Program-made: the position numbers and the translations under genes
Notes under the pieces: generated by a model
Databases searched by the model: none
What the model was told of the DNA's origin: nothing
Seen by the model: only the letters and a program-made list of their open reading frames with translations
Shown: one piece after another, positions 50,222 through 59,691 of the stretch
Numbering within the stretch: the first letter of the stretch is position 1
Layout of the letters: each line of letters starts with the position of its first letter
Assembly (NCBI GenBank): GCA_016285245.1
Contig: JAEEQH010000010.1
Coordinates: 1 to 64,000 of the forward strand
Direction: 5' to 3'
DNA length: 64,000 nucleotides
Origin: Prevotella sp.
Lineage (GTDB): Bacteria > Bacteroidota > Bacteroidia > Bacteroidales > Bacteroidaceae

Positions 50222-51280
50222 ATGAGAACGATCAGCAAATTGTTTCTGCCTGTAGTCATAATGAGCATCGCCATACTCACCGCCTGCGGCAGCAAGAATG
50301 AAGAGAAGAAGGTGGAGGCCGTTCACAACGTCATCACCGTCACGCCGAAGAATCAGCAGGCCACGATGGAGAAGAACTTCTCGGGTATCGTGAAGGAGCA
50401 CGCCACCGTGAGTCTGGGATTCCGCACGCCGGGTCAGATTTCACACATCTACGTGAAAGAGGGCGACCATGTGAGGGCCGGTCAGCTGCTGGCCACCCTC
50501 GACACGAAGGACTACCAGCTGCAGGTGGACGCCGCCCAGACGCAGTACAACCAGCTGAAGAACGAGGTGGAGCGTCTCAAGCAGCTCTACGAGGGCAAGA
50601 GTCTTTCGGGCAACGACTACGAGAAGGCCACGAGCGGACTTGAGCAGTTGGGTATCCAGCTGCAGAACGCCAAGAACCAGCTGGGCTACACCCGTCTGAC
50701 GGCTCCCGTAAGTGGCACCATCCAGAAGGTGAACTTCGAGAAGGCCGAGATGGTGAGCGCCGGACTGCCGGTGTTCGACATCGTGGATGCCGGGAGCATG
50801 GAGGTGCAAATCAGCGTGCCGGCCGACATTTACGCCCAGCATCACCGCTTTGTGCGCGCCTACTGCAAGCATAAGGGCGAGCAGTATGAGCTGCGCCAAA
50901 CGAGCCTCCTGCCGAAGGCCGATGCCAACCAGCTCTTCACGCTGAACTTCGCCCTGCAAGGGAGCAAGCTGAGTGCCGGACAGAGCGTGGATGTGTATAT
51001 CGTGATGAGCGGCGACGGCAGCAGCGAAGGCCTGACCGTTCCGCCGCACGCTGTCTTCGAGGACGGGGGCAAGAGCTACGTGTGGGTCGTTGGAAACGAT
51101 GACGTGGTGAAGCAGCGGCCTGTGACCTTAGGCACAGTGAGTGTAGACGGCGACGTGTTCGTCACCTCTGGCCTCTCGGAGACCGACCGCGTGGTGAAGG
51201 CTGGCGTGAATATGCTACATGATGGTGAGAAGGTGAAGGTGGTCGTTCCCCAGACCACCAATATAGGCGACCTCTTGTAA
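50222..51280 (+). CDS. RND efflux periplasmic adaptor (MFP), lipoprotein
   Basis: 352 aa. A lipobox (ILTACGS) anchors it in the inner membrane. Lipoyl-like halves (ISHIYVKEGDHVRAGQLLATLDTKDY split at VRAGQLLATLD, and LTAPVSGTIQKV) flank a coiled-coil hairpin (residues about 100-150), followed by the beta-barrel domain. It bridges the RND pump and the TolC channel encoded next. The gap to the pump gene contains an A/T-rich repeat. Confidence 0.93.
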   Translation: MRTISKLFLPVVIMSIAILTACGSKNEEKKVEAVHNVITVTPKNQQATMEKNFSGIVKEHATVSLGFRTPGQISHIYVKEGDHVRAGQLLATLDTKDYQLQVDAAQTQYNQLKNEVERLKQLYEGKSLSGNDYEKATSGLEQLGIQLQNAKNQLGYTRLTAPVSGTIQKVNFEKAEMVSAGLPVFDIVDAGSMEVQISVPADIYAQHHRFVRAYCKHKGEQYELRQTSLLPKADANQLFTLNFALQGSKLSAGQSVDVYIVMSGDGSSEGLTVPPHAVFEDGGKSYVWVVGNDDVVKQRPVTLGTVSVDGDVFVTSGLSETDRVVKAGVNMLHDGEKVKVVVPQTTNIGDLL

Positions 51281-51312
51281 AAATTGATAATTGAGAAATT
51301 GAGAATTGAAGA
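51277..51312 (+). repeat. A/T-rich AATTGA repeat between MFP and RND genes
   Basis: AAAAATTGATAATTGAGAAA then TTGAGAATTGAAG: several AATTGA units just upstream of the pump start codon. Confidence 0.7.
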
Positions 51313-51314
51313 TT

Positions 51315-54300
51315 ATGAACGCAAGAGGACTAACTGAATTCTTTGTCAAGCGCCCAATCATATTCTGGAGCTTCGTCGTGGGTATCCTGTTCCTCGGCGT
51401 CTTCAGCTTCCTGAATATGCCGAAGCTTGAGGACCCCGCCGTAGCCGTGAAGCAGGCGTCGGTAGTGCTGGTCTATCCCGGCGCGTCGGCTCACGAGGTG
51501 GAGCTGAAGGCCGTGCAGGTGATGGAGGACGAGTTGCGCACACTGCCCGATATCAAGAGTCTGGAATCGACCTGTCAGTCGGGCATGGCCGTCATCAGTG
51601 TGAAGTTTGCCGACGAGGTGAAGATGGCTGAGATGGAGCAGCACTTCGACCAGCTGCGCCGTAAGACCAACGATGTGCAGACGAAGCTGCCGTCGGGTTG
51701 CTACGCCCCCATCGTCATCGATGATATGCTCGACGTCTACGGCCTGTTCTACGCCTTCACCGGCGAGGGCTACAGCTACGCCGAGCTGGAGCGCTACGCC
51801 AAGCTGATACGCCGCGAGCTGCTCACGGTGAAGGGCGTGAAGCGCGTAAATATAGTAGGTACGCGTAGCGAGGTTATCAACATCAAGCTCTCTAAGGACA
51901 AGCTGGCACGTAACGGCATCATCCCGACACAGGTGATGCTCGGCCTGCAGAGCGCTGGCAAGACCGTGAACGGCGGCAAGTATACCAGCGGTGACGACCG
52001 CATAGAGCTGCGCGTGAACAACGCCTTGGAGGACGAGCAGGACATTGCCGACCTCTACATCCGCACGACCGGCGGCAAGCTGATGCGCCTCGGTGACATC
52101 GCCACCGTGGAGCGCAGCTACAAGGAGCCGCAGACGGGCGGCTTCTTCCTCAACGGCAAACCGGCCTTGGGCATCTGCCTGACGTGCAACGACGGTGTCA
52201 TCGTGCCCGACGTGGGTAAGGCTGTCGATGAGAAGATGGCCGAGGTGATGCAGCGCGTGCCCGTGGGCTTCGCCACGGATAAGATCTTCTTCCAGCCCGA
52301 CCAGGTGAACTCCGCCATCAGCGGCTTCATGGTCAACCTCCTGGAGTCGGTGCTCATCGTCATCATCGTCCTCATGTTCATGTACGGCTTCCGTGGCGGC
52401 ATGATCATCGGCACGAGCCTGGTGCTTAGCATCGCCGTGTCGTTCCCCATCCTGCTGTTGGCAGGCAGCACCCTGCAGCGCATCTCCCTCGGTGCCTTCA
52501 TCGTGGCGATGGGTATGCTCGTCGATAACGCCATTGTCATCCTTGACGGCATCCTGGCCGACAAAAAGAAGGGACTGGGACCGAAGTCCTACCTATATAA
52601 TATTGTGAACAACTCGGCGCTGCCCATGCTCGGTGCAACGGTCATCGCCGTGCTGACATTCTTCCCGACATACCTCTCGCCGAATACGGCGGGTGAGTAC
52701 TGCCGCGACCTGTTCCTCGTGCTCTGCATCTCGCTGCTCGCCTCATGGGTGCTCGCCATGGTGCAGGTGCCGGCGTGCGTGGCCGCCTGGCTACCGCTCC
52801 GCTCGAAGCAGAAGGAGGGCGGCGACGGCAAGGAGAACGGACTGCAACGCGCCATCCGCGGTCTCATCGCCAAGCTCATCGACTACAAGCAGCTGACCAT
52901 CGTCTGCGCTGTGGCCCTGCTCGTGCTCTGCGGCTGGGGCTTTACAAAGGTGCGCAGCGTGTTCTTCCCTGACTTCGACTACGGACAGTTCGTCATCGAG
53001 TACTACCTGCCCGCACAGACCAGTCCCGACCGTACACGCGAAGATCTGCTGAAGGTGACTGAGGAGCTGCTGAAGAACGACAAGGTGGACCGTGTGGCCG
53101 CCGCCATGGGCTCCTCGCCCGTGCGCTACAGCCTCGTGCGCCCGATGAACAGCGGTGGCGAGCACTACGGCGAACTCATCGTCGACTGCAAGGACTTCAA
53201 GACCATGAAGGCGTGCATCGCCGAGATCCGGCCCCAGCTGCGTGCCGCCCATCCCGACGCTTACATCCGTTTCCGCAACTATAACTTCAGCATCGGCACC
53301 ACGCACACCGTCGAGGTGCAGTTCCAGGGTCCTGACCCGTCGGTACTGCGCCAGCTGGCCAATCAGGCCGAGACCATCATGCGCGGTTCGAAGTACGTCG
53401 ATACCTACTCCGTACAGAACAACTGGCACCCGAAGGGCAAGACCCTCGTGGCCGACTACATCCAGAGCGGCGCCATGCGCAGCGGACTGAACCGCGGCAA
53501 CGTGGCCAACTCCCTGCTCGCCTCGACCGACGGTATGCCCGTGGGCGTCATCTACGACCAGGACAAGACGGTCATCGTGCAGATGCAGGTGCGCAACGAG
53601 GACGGCTCGGCCATCATGGACCTGCCACACGTCCCCGTGTGGAGCGACCTCAACCTGAACATCGACAACGAGGACGTGAAGGGCCTCGTCAGGGGCACCA
53701 CCAGCGTCGAGAACATGGAGAACAAGATGCTCAGCAGTCTGCCCCTCAGCACCGTCGCCGAGAAGATGGAGATGGTCTGGGAGGAGGGTTACGTAGTCCG
53801 TAAGGACGGCCAGCGTACCATCGAGGCTGAGTGCGACCCCGACCCGACCAACGAGGATGCCACGCCGGGTGCCGTCGAGAAGGACATCCGCGAGCAGATA
53901 GAAGCTATCGCCCTGCCGCCAGGCTACTCTATGAGCTGGCAGGGTGAGGGTGGCAGCAGCGGCGAGGCAGCCGGTTCGCTGCTCATGCTCTTCCCCGTCG
54001 CCTTCTTCTTCATCCTCGTCATCATGCTCCTGCTGTTCAACAGCTGGAAGCAGGTACTGCTCATTGTCTGCTGTCTGCCGTTCATCATCTGCGGCATCGT
54101 GCCCGCCCTGCTCACCGTCAACATGCCGTTCACCTTCATCGCCATCCTCGGCGTGATGGGTCTCGTGGGCATGATGACGAAGAACGGCATCGTGCTCGTC
54201 GACGAGATCAACCGCCTGCAGCGTGAGGAGAAGCAGCATCCCTATCAGGCCGTGGTGAACGCCACCGCCAGCCGCACCACGCCCGTGATGATGGCCTCGC

Positions 54301-54464
54301 TGACCACCATCCTCGGTATGGCTCCGCTGATGGGCGACCCGATGTACGGCTCCATGGCCGTCAGCATCATGTCGGGCCTCGCCATGGGTACCATCATCAC
54401 CCTCGTCTTCCTGCCTATCCTCTACACCACGTTCTTCCACATACAAAAACCGAAAGCCGCATGA
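51315..54464 (+). CDS. RND-family efflux pump, inner membrane subunit
   Basis: 1049 aa from the ATG at 51315 (a TTG 9 bases upstream is less likely). The first membrane helix (PIIFWSFVVGILFLGVF), the two large periplasmic loops and two sets of six membrane segments (LLESVLIVIIVLMFMYGF, AFIVAMGMLVDNAIVILD; later PVAFFFILVIMLLLFNSW, GVMGLVGMMTKNGIVLVDE) are standard for AcrB/MexB-type pumps. The DN pair in VDNAIV marks the proton-relay helix. The stop overlaps the TolC start by 4 bases, giving a complete tripartite operon. Confidence 0.96.
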   Translation: MNARGLTEFFVKRPIIFWSFVVGILFLGVFSFLNMPKLEDPAVAVKQASVVLVYPGASAHEVELKAVQVMEDELRTLPDIKSLESTCQSGMAVISVKFADEVKMAEMEQHFDQLRRKTNDVQTKLPSGCYAPIVIDDMLDVYGLFYAFTGEGYSYAELERYAKLIRRELLTVKGVKRVNIVGTRSEVINIKLSKDKLARNGIIPTQVMLGLQSAGKTVNGGKYTSGDDRIELRVNNALEDEQDIADLYIRTTGGKLMRLGDIATVERSYKEPQTGGFFLNGKPALGICLTCNDGVIVPDVGKAVDEKMAEVMQRVPVGFATDKIFFQPDQVNSAISGFMVNLLESVLIVIIVLMFMYGFRGGMIIGTSLVLSIAVSFPILLLAGSTLQRISLGAFIVAMGMLVDNAIVILDGILADKKKGLGPKSYLYNIVNNSALPMLGATVIAVLTFFPTYLSPNTAGEYCRDLFLVLCISLLASWVLAMVQVPACVAAWLPLRSKQKEGGDGKENGLQRAIRGLIAKLIDYKQLTIVCAVALLVLCGWGFTKVRSVFFPDFDYGQFVIEYYLPAQTSPDRTREDLLKVTEELLKNDKVDRVAAAMGSSPVRYSLVRPMNSGGEHYGELIVDCKDFKTMKACIAEIRPQLRAAHPDAYIRFRNYNFSIGTTHTVEVQFQGPDPSVLRQLANQAETIMRGSKYVDTYSVQNNWHPKGKTLVADYIQSGAMRSGLNRGNVANSLLASTDGMPVGVIYDQDKTVIVQMQVRNEDGSAIMDLPHVPVWSDLNLNIDNEDVKGLVRGTTSVENMENKMLSSLPLSTVAEKMEMVWEEGYVVRKDGQRTIEAECDPDPTNEDATPGAVEKDIREQIEAIALPPGYSMSWQGEGGSSGEAAGSLLMLFPVAFFFILVIMLLLFNSWKQVLLIVCCLPFIICGIVPALLTVNMPFTFIAILGVMGLVGMMTKNGIVLVDEINRLQREEKQHPYQAVVNATASRTTPVMMASLTTILGMAPLMGDPMYGSMAVSIMSGLAMGTIITLVFLPILYTTFFHIQKPKAA

Positions 54465-55825
54465 AAAAGATAATCACCGCCCTCGTCTTCTCTGCTGCGA
54501 CGTTGTCGCAGCTCTCCGCCCAGCCATCCCAGCCCCTAAGTTTGAAAGACTGTCGCCGTCTGGCTCTCGAGAACAACGAGCAAGTCATGACTGCCAACAA
54601 TGCCGTTGAGAAGGCGAAGCTCGACCGACAGATAGCCTTTGCCCAGTATCTGCCCAAGGTGGACGGATCCTTTACGATGATCCAGCTGCAGAACCAGGAC
54701 CTGCTGGATATAGGTGACGTCCTCGGCCTGCAGCTACAGACACGCGGCACCTACCTTGCCGGCATCAATGTCACTCTGCCGCTCTATGTCGGTGGACAAC
54801 TGACGGCCGCCAACCGCCTTGCCGCCATCGGACAGAAAGTCAGCGAGGAGCAGCGCCGCAAGACCGAGATGCAGCTCATTGCCGACGTCGATAACGCCTA
54901 CTACCAGCTCATTGCCGTCCGCGCGAAGGTGCAGATGCTCGAGGCCTACGCCCAGCAGATGCAGGGACTCTATGACCAGGTGAAGCTCGCCGCTGGTGTG
55001 CAGATGGCCACAGAAAACGACCTCCTGCGCATCACTACTAAACAGAACGAGGTCAGTTACCAGTTGCAGAAGGCCCGTAACGGCGAACAGCTCTGCGGCC
55101 TTGCCCTGGCCAACATCATCGGCACAGACTTCGAGCAGCCCATCATCCCCACCGACACTGCATTCACCCAAGTAACTACTTCCCTCCCTCACAGGGAGGG
55201 GTCGGGGGAGGGTCTGCTTCTCTCTGAGGACTTCTCCTCCCGCCCCGACCTCCTTCTGCTTCAGCAGCAGGTGAAGGCCAACGAGGTACTGGTGAAGAAG
55301 GAGCGCTCCAACTATCTGCCCACCCTGGCACTCATTGGCAGTTACTCCTACCACGACAATCTGAAGTTGAAGGGCGAGCTGAACCTGCCGAGTGGCAGGT
55401 CGCTGGATTATAACCACACCATCAGGGGAGGCAGCCCTTACGCCATGCTGGCCTTGAAGCTGCCCATCTTCCACTGGGGTGCCGAGCTTAAGAAGGTGAA
55501 GAAGGCGAAGCTCAGTCTCAGCGACTCCCAGTTGCAGCTGCAACAGTTAGAGCGCAGTATGCGCGTCGAGGTGCGTCGCGCTGTCCAGAACGTCACCGAC
55601 GCTCAGCGTATGGTCGAGACCGCGGCCCTTGGCCGTCAGCAGGCCGACGAGAACCTCCGCGTCATGCGCCAGAAGTACGACAATCAGCTCTGCACCATGA
55701 CAGACCTCCTCGATGCCCAGAGCCAGTGGCAGCAAGCGCGTAGCAACCTGATTGAGGCACAGGCCCAGCTGAAAATCTACGAGACGGAATACCTCCGCGT
55801 CACTGGAAGACTGCAGGTACAATAA
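54461..55825 (+). CDS. TolC-family outer membrane channel of the RND system
   Basis: 454 aa with a signal peptide. Two outer-membrane-efflux repeats are visible (LSLKDCRRLALENNEQVMTA in the first, FSSRPDLLLLQQQVKANEVL in the second), with long coiled-coil helices (RRKTEMQLIADVDNAYYQL). A family A palindromic repeat (55181-55216) inserts SLPHREGSGEG just before the second half. The start overlaps the pump gene (ATGA). Confidence 0.94.
   Translation: MKKIITALVFSAATLSQLSAQPSQPLSLKDCRRLALENNEQVMTANNAVEKAKLDRQIAFAQYLPKVDGSFTMIQLQNQDLLDIGDVLGLQLQTRGTYLAGINVTLPLYVGGQLTAANRLAAIGQKVSEEQRRKTEMQLIADVDNAYYQLIAVRAKVQMLEAYAQQMQGLYDQVKLAAGVQMATENDLLRITTKQNEVSYQLQKARNGEQLCGLALANIIGTDFEQPIIPTDTAFTQVTTSLPHREGSGEGLLLSEDFSSRPDLLLLQQQVKANEVLVKKERSNYLPTLALIGSYSYHDNLKLKGELNLPSGRSLDYNHTIRGGSPYAMLALKLPIFHWGAELKKVKKAKLSLSDSQLQLQQLERSMRVEVRRAVQNVTDAQRMVETAALGRQQADENLRVMRQKYDNQLCTMTDLLDAQSQWQQARSNLIEAQAQLKIYETEYLRVTGRLQVQ
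55181..55216 (-). repeat. Family A palindromic repeat inside the TolC gene
   Basis: Hairpin CCCTCCCT (55182-55189) / AGGGAGGG (55193-55200), followed by a G-rich arm. Minus orientation. Confidence 0.8.
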
Positions 55826-55862
55826 TCAAGGTAAAAAGCAAAGAAATAATATCGAAATAGCA

Positions 55863-57356
55863 ATGAATATGAAGACAAAACGGACAGTGATGGCTCGGGC
55901 TTTGGGGCTTGGGCTGTTGGTGCTGTTGCCGTCAGTGGCGTGCGCTCAACGATTGTTGACGCTCGACAGTTGTAGGGCGATGGCACTGAGAAACAACAAG
56001 CAGATTGGCGTGGCGAAGATGAAGCAGGAGGTGAATGCCTATATGCGGAAGTCAGCACGCACACAGTATCTGCCGAAGGTGAACGCTGTGGGAGGCTATA
56101 TGTGGATGAGTCGCGAGATCTCCATCCTCAACGACGACCAGAAGGCGGCACTGAGTAACATGGGAACGAACACGGCAGCGAAGTTGCAGGACGCACTCTC
56201 GCCGCTGACATCGGCTCTGCCGGCGGCAACACAGCAGAAGATGGCCGGCGACATGACGGCCTTTGCCGGTGCACTGAACCAGGTGGGCGCAGGCATCGTG
56301 GACGGGTTCCGAACGGATACGCGCAACATGATGGCTGGTGCTGTGACCGTGACGCAACCTGTGTTTATGGGTGGTGCCATTACGGCGGCCAACAAGATGG
56401 CCGACATCAACGAGGAGATGGCGGCGAACTCGCTGGAGATGAAGCGCCAGAACACCTTATATAATATAGACCAGGCATACTGGCAGGTGGTGTCGCTGCA
56501 CCACAAGCAGAAACTGGCCGAGAGTTTCGTGGAGTTGGTAAAGAAACTCCAGAGCGATGTGCAGAAGATGATTGACAAAGGCGTGGCGACGAAGGGCGAC
56601 GGCCTGAGCGTCGGCGTACGTGTCAACGAGGCCGAGATGGCGCTGACGCAGGTGCAGGACGGCTTGTCGCTGTCGAAGATGCTGCTCTGCCAGCTGTGCG
56701 GACTGCCCCTCGACGAGGCGATTACACTGGCAGAAGAGGAGAGTGACGTGCTCGGTGGGGTTGCGACACCGTCGCAACATACAGGACAAACCGACGTGGC
56801 GTTTGCCAACAGGCCGGAGCTGAAAGTGCTCCAGAATACTGCGGACTTGTCGAAGCAGACGACGAACGTTCTGAAGGCAGGTAACCTGCCGCAGGTACTG
56901 GTCACCGGTGGCTATGCCATATCGAATCCCAACACGTTCAACGGCTTCGAGAAGAAGTTCGGCGGCCTTTGGAATGCGGGCGTTGTGGTACGTGTACCCA
57001 TCTGGAACTGGGGCGACGTGAAGAACAAGGTGCGCGCCTCGAAAGTGGCCACGGCGATGGCCAGTCTGGAGATGGACGAAGCCCGCGAGCTGATTGAGCT
57101 CCAGGTGAACCAGAGTAACTTCAAGGTGAGCGAGGCGCAGAAGAAGCTCGCTATGGCGACAGCAAACATCGCCAATGCCGAGGAGAACCTGCGTATGGCG
57201 AACCTTGGTTTCAAGGAGGGCACCGTCTCACACACTACCGTCATGGAGGCCCAGACGGCGTGGCAACAGGCACAGTCGCAGCTCATCGACGCAGAGATCG
57301 GTGTCAAGCTCTCAGAGGTGGAACTGCAGAAAGCATTGGGCACTTTAGCCCCCTAA
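55863..57356 (+). CDS. Second TolC-family outer membrane protein
   Basis: 497 aa with a signal peptide (around LLVLLPSVACAQ). The two halves of the outer membrane efflux fold are visible (LDSCRAMALRNNKQIGVAKM, and RPELKVLQNTADLSKQT), with a long Ala-rich insert near residues 90-130. It heads the HlyD/ABC-2 exporter genes. Its last codons (TLAP, stop) are made by the left arm of the inverted repeat pair at 57347, so the natural C terminus has been trimmed or replaced by a few residues. Confidence 0.93.
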   Translation: MNMKTKRTVMARALGLGLLVLLPSVACAQRLLTLDSCRAMALRNNKQIGVAKMKQEVNAYMRKSARTQYLPKVNAVGGYMWMSREISILNDDQKAALSNMGTNTAAKLQDALSPLTSALPAATQQKMAGDMTAFAGALNQVGAGIVDGFRTDTRNMMAGAVTVTQPVFMGGAITAANKMADINEEMAANSLEMKRQNTLYNIDQAYWQVVSLHHKQKLAESFVELVKKLQSDVQKMIDKGVATKGDGLSVGVRVNEAEMALTQVQDGLSLSKMLLCQLCGLPLDEAITLAEEESDVLGGVATPSQHTGQTDVAFANRPELKVLQNTADLSKQTTNVLKAGNLPQVLVTGGYAISNPNTFNGFEKKFGGLWNAGVVVRVPIWNWGDVKNKVRASKVATAMASLEMDEARELIELQVNQSNFKVSEAQKKLAMATANIANAEENLRMANLGFKEGTVSHTTVMEAQTAWQQAQSQLIDAEIGVKLSEVELQKALGTLAP

Positions 57357-57480
57357 GTTAGGGGGGATGGGGGTCTGAACAGACGCATAAACCATAATAA
57401 ATAAACAAGCAACAATAATAACAATTTAACCGGGGCGATGAACGCTCGTTCAGACCCCCAACCCCCTAACTTAGGGGGCT
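57347..57480. mobile_element. Mirrored pair of family A repeats (MITE/BIME-like unit)
   Basis: 57347-57380 and 57448-57480 are near-perfect inverted copies (one base longer and one substitution on the left) around a 67-base A/T-rich core. Each copy contains the small hairpin CCCCTAA-G-TTAGGGG and the C-rich arm CAGACCCCC. The unit fills the gap between the TolC and HlyD genes and supplies the TolC stop codon. No open frame inside. Confidence 0.8.
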
Positions 57481-57492
57481 CGTACAAAGATT

Positions 57493-58485
57493 ATGGCAGA
57501 CAAAGCAAAAGAACAGCATAACAATATCCTGCTGGCCGTGGGTGGCTTTTCAGCAGTAGTAGTCATCGTAGCGCTCATCGGAATGCTCGCACTGGGGCGC
57601 GACCCGGAAATCATTCAGGGTGAGATGGAGGTCGAGGAGTACCGCGTATCCGGAAAAGTGCCCGGACGAATCCTGGAACTCCGCGTGAAGGAGGGCGACT
57701 TTGTGAAGGCGGGCGACACGCTGGCCATCATCGAGGCACCCGATGTGGAAGCAAAGATGGCACAGGCAAAGAGTGCCGTTGACGCCGCTGCCGCTATGGA
57801 GCAGATGGCCAAGAACGGTGCCCGCAAGGAGATGATACAGTCGGCCCAGCAGTTGCTGGAGCAGGCCAAGGCCGGCCTGGAAATTGCCGAGAAGTCCTAT
57901 AAGCGCGTTCAGGAACTGTTCAACGAAGACGTGGTATCGGCTCAGAAACGTGATGAGGCCGAGGCGATGTACAAGTCGGCACAGGCCCAGGTGAAGGCTG
58001 CCCAGAGCCAGTACGACATGGCGGTGAACGGTGCCCGCTTGGAGGAGCGCCAGGCCGCTTCGGCTACGGTGGGTCAGGCCCGCGGTGCCGTACAGGAGGT
58101 GACCAGCTATATCAAGGAGACCGTGCAGGTGGCCCAGATGGACGGCGAGGTGACCGACGTCTACCCGAAGGTGGGCGAGCTTGTCGGCACGGGCACGCCA
58201 ATCATGTCGATTGCCGTGATGGACGACCAGTGGGCTACGTTCAACATCCGCGAGGACCAGCTGAAGGACATCAAGGTGGGCGCCGAGCTGACGGTTCGCA
58301 TCCCCGCGCTCGACGTGGAGACGACGATGAAGGTGACGTCGATGAAGGACAAGGGCTCGTTCGCTGTCTGGAAGGCCACGAAGGCTACGGGTCAGTACGA
58401 CCAGAAGACGTTCGAGGTGAAGGCTCGTCCGACTAGCGCCGTGAAGGACGTCCGCCCCGGCATGTCAGTGATTCTTAAGAAGTAG
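57493..58485 (+). CDS. HlyD-family secretion adaptor
   Basis: 330 aa. One N-terminal membrane helix (GFSAVVVIVALIGMLALG) is followed by the lipoyl half (VSGKVPGRILELRVKEGDFV), a long coiled coil (residues about 90-190) and a second lipoyl/barrel part (VQVAQMDGEVTDVYPKVGEL). This is the YbhG/HlyD type that couples an ABC exporter to TolC. The permease gene starts 3 bases downstream. Confidence 0.93.
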   Translation: MADKAKEQHNNILLAVGGFSAVVVIVALIGMLALGRDPEIIQGEMEVEEYRVSGKVPGRILELRVKEGDFVKAGDTLAIIEAPDVEAKMAQAKSAVDAAAAMEQMAKNGARKEMIQSAQQLLEQAKAGLEIAEKSYKRVQELFNEDVVSAQKRDEAEAMYKSAQAQVKAAQSQYDMAVNGARLEERQAASATVGQARGAVQEVTSYIKETVQVAQMDGEVTDVYPKVGELVGTGTPIMSIAVMDDQWATFNIREDQLKDIKVGAELTVRIPALDVETTMKVTSMKDKGSFAVWKATKATGQYDQKTFEVKARPTSAVKDVRPGMSVILKK

Positions 58486-58488
58486 CCA

Positions 58489-59661
58489 ATGAAATATATA
58501 TCTGATTTCTTTGCCGTCGCCCTGCGCGAGCTCGACATCATCGTCCGCAAGAACCGCATCTACGGTTTCTGCATGGTGGTGTTCCCGCTGCTCATCGTGC
58601 TGTTCTTCACCACGATGCTCGACGATGGCGTGGCGCTCGACCTGCCTGTCGGCGTGGTGGACCAGGACAACTCGGCGACGTCGCGCGGACTGGTGCGCAA
58701 CCTCGACGCCATGCAGTCGTCGCGCGTGGTCTATCGGTTTGCCAACGTCACCGAGGCGCGCAATGCGATGCAGGAAGGCAAGGTCTTTGCCTACCTCCTC
58801 ATCCCCGAGGGCACGGCTGAAAAGCTGCTCTCCGGGCGGCAACCGAAGATCTCGTATTATTATACGATGACGTGTATGACCGCCGGCTCGATGGCGATGA
58901 AGGACATGAAGACCATCGGTTCGCTGGGCTCGGCGGCCGTCGGACAGTCGACGCTCGCCGCCAAGGGCGCCTCGAAGGAGCAGATCAAGGCGTCGCTGCA
59001 GCCCATCTCCGTCGATGCGCACATGATAGCGAACCCGCAGGGCTCGTACAACTACTCACTGACGACGGTCTTCGTGCCGGGCATCCTCATGCTTTTCATG
59101 GCGCTGCTCGCGGCCTATGCCGTGGGCATGGAAATGAAGTTTGACACGGGTAAGGACTGGCTCTGCACGGCCGGCGACAATATCGTCGTGGCCATCCTGG
59201 GCAAGTACATTGTCCACGCCTTGGTGTTCCTGCTCGTCATCTTCCTCTACCAGTACTACATCTTCGGTGTGCTCCACTTCCCACGGCTCGGTGGTGTGTG
59301 GAGCATCGTGCGCCTCAGTCTGCTGCAGGTGGCCGGCGGCCTCGGCTTCGGCATCTTTGCTTTCGGACTGATGCCGTCGCTGCGTATGTCGATGAGTATC
59401 TCGTCGCTATGGTCGGTGCTCAGCATCTCTATGTGCGGCTCGGCTTTCCCCATTGCGGGTATGGACGCGCCGTTGCAGGCCATGTCGTGGCTCTTCCCCC
59501 TGCGCCACTACTGGATGCTTTACCAGGCTACCGTCCTCAATGGCTTCCCCGTCATCGACGTCTGGTTCCACCTCGTGGCACTCGTGGCCTTCACGCTGCT
59601 GCCCTGGTTCGTTCTACGTAAGATTAAAAACGCCATGCTGAACTATGTGTATATACCGTAG
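58489..59661 (+). CDS. ABC-2 type exporter permease (first)
   Basis: 390 aa. The N-terminal membrane helix, a large periplasmic domain (VALDLPVGVVDQDNSATSR) and five C-terminal membrane segments are the ABC2_membrane_3 pattern (YbhR/YhhJ type). It forms a heterodimer with the next permease. No ATPase gene is present in the operon, and no Walker motif is fused. Confidence 0.9.
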   Translation: MKYISDFFAVALRELDIIVRKNRIYGFCMVVFPLLIVLFFTTMLDDGVALDLPVGVVDQDNSATSRGLVRNLDAMQSSRVVYRFANVTEARNAMQEGKVFAYLLIPEGTAEKLLSGRQPKISYYYTMTCMTAGSMAMKDMKTIGSLGSAAVGQSTLAAKGASKEQIKASLQPISVDAHMIANPQGSYNYSLTTVFVPGILMLFMALLAAYAVGMEMKFDTGKDWLCTAGDNIVVAILGKYIVHALVFLLVIFLYQYYIFGVLHFPRLGGVWSIVRLSLLQVAGGLGFGIFAFGLMPSLRMSMSISSLWSVLSISMCGSAFPIAGMDAPLQAMSWLFPLRHYWMLYQATVLNGFPVIDVWFHLVALVAFTLLPWFVLRKIKNAMLNYVYIP

Positions 59662-59691
59662 AGTCAATGACAACGAAAGAAAGAAAAGAAT

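Noticed and set aside
52791..54446. 551-codon minus-strand frame opposite the RND pump gene
   Set aside because: His/Glu-rich shadow composition with no domain; the plus strand is an unmistakable RND pump.
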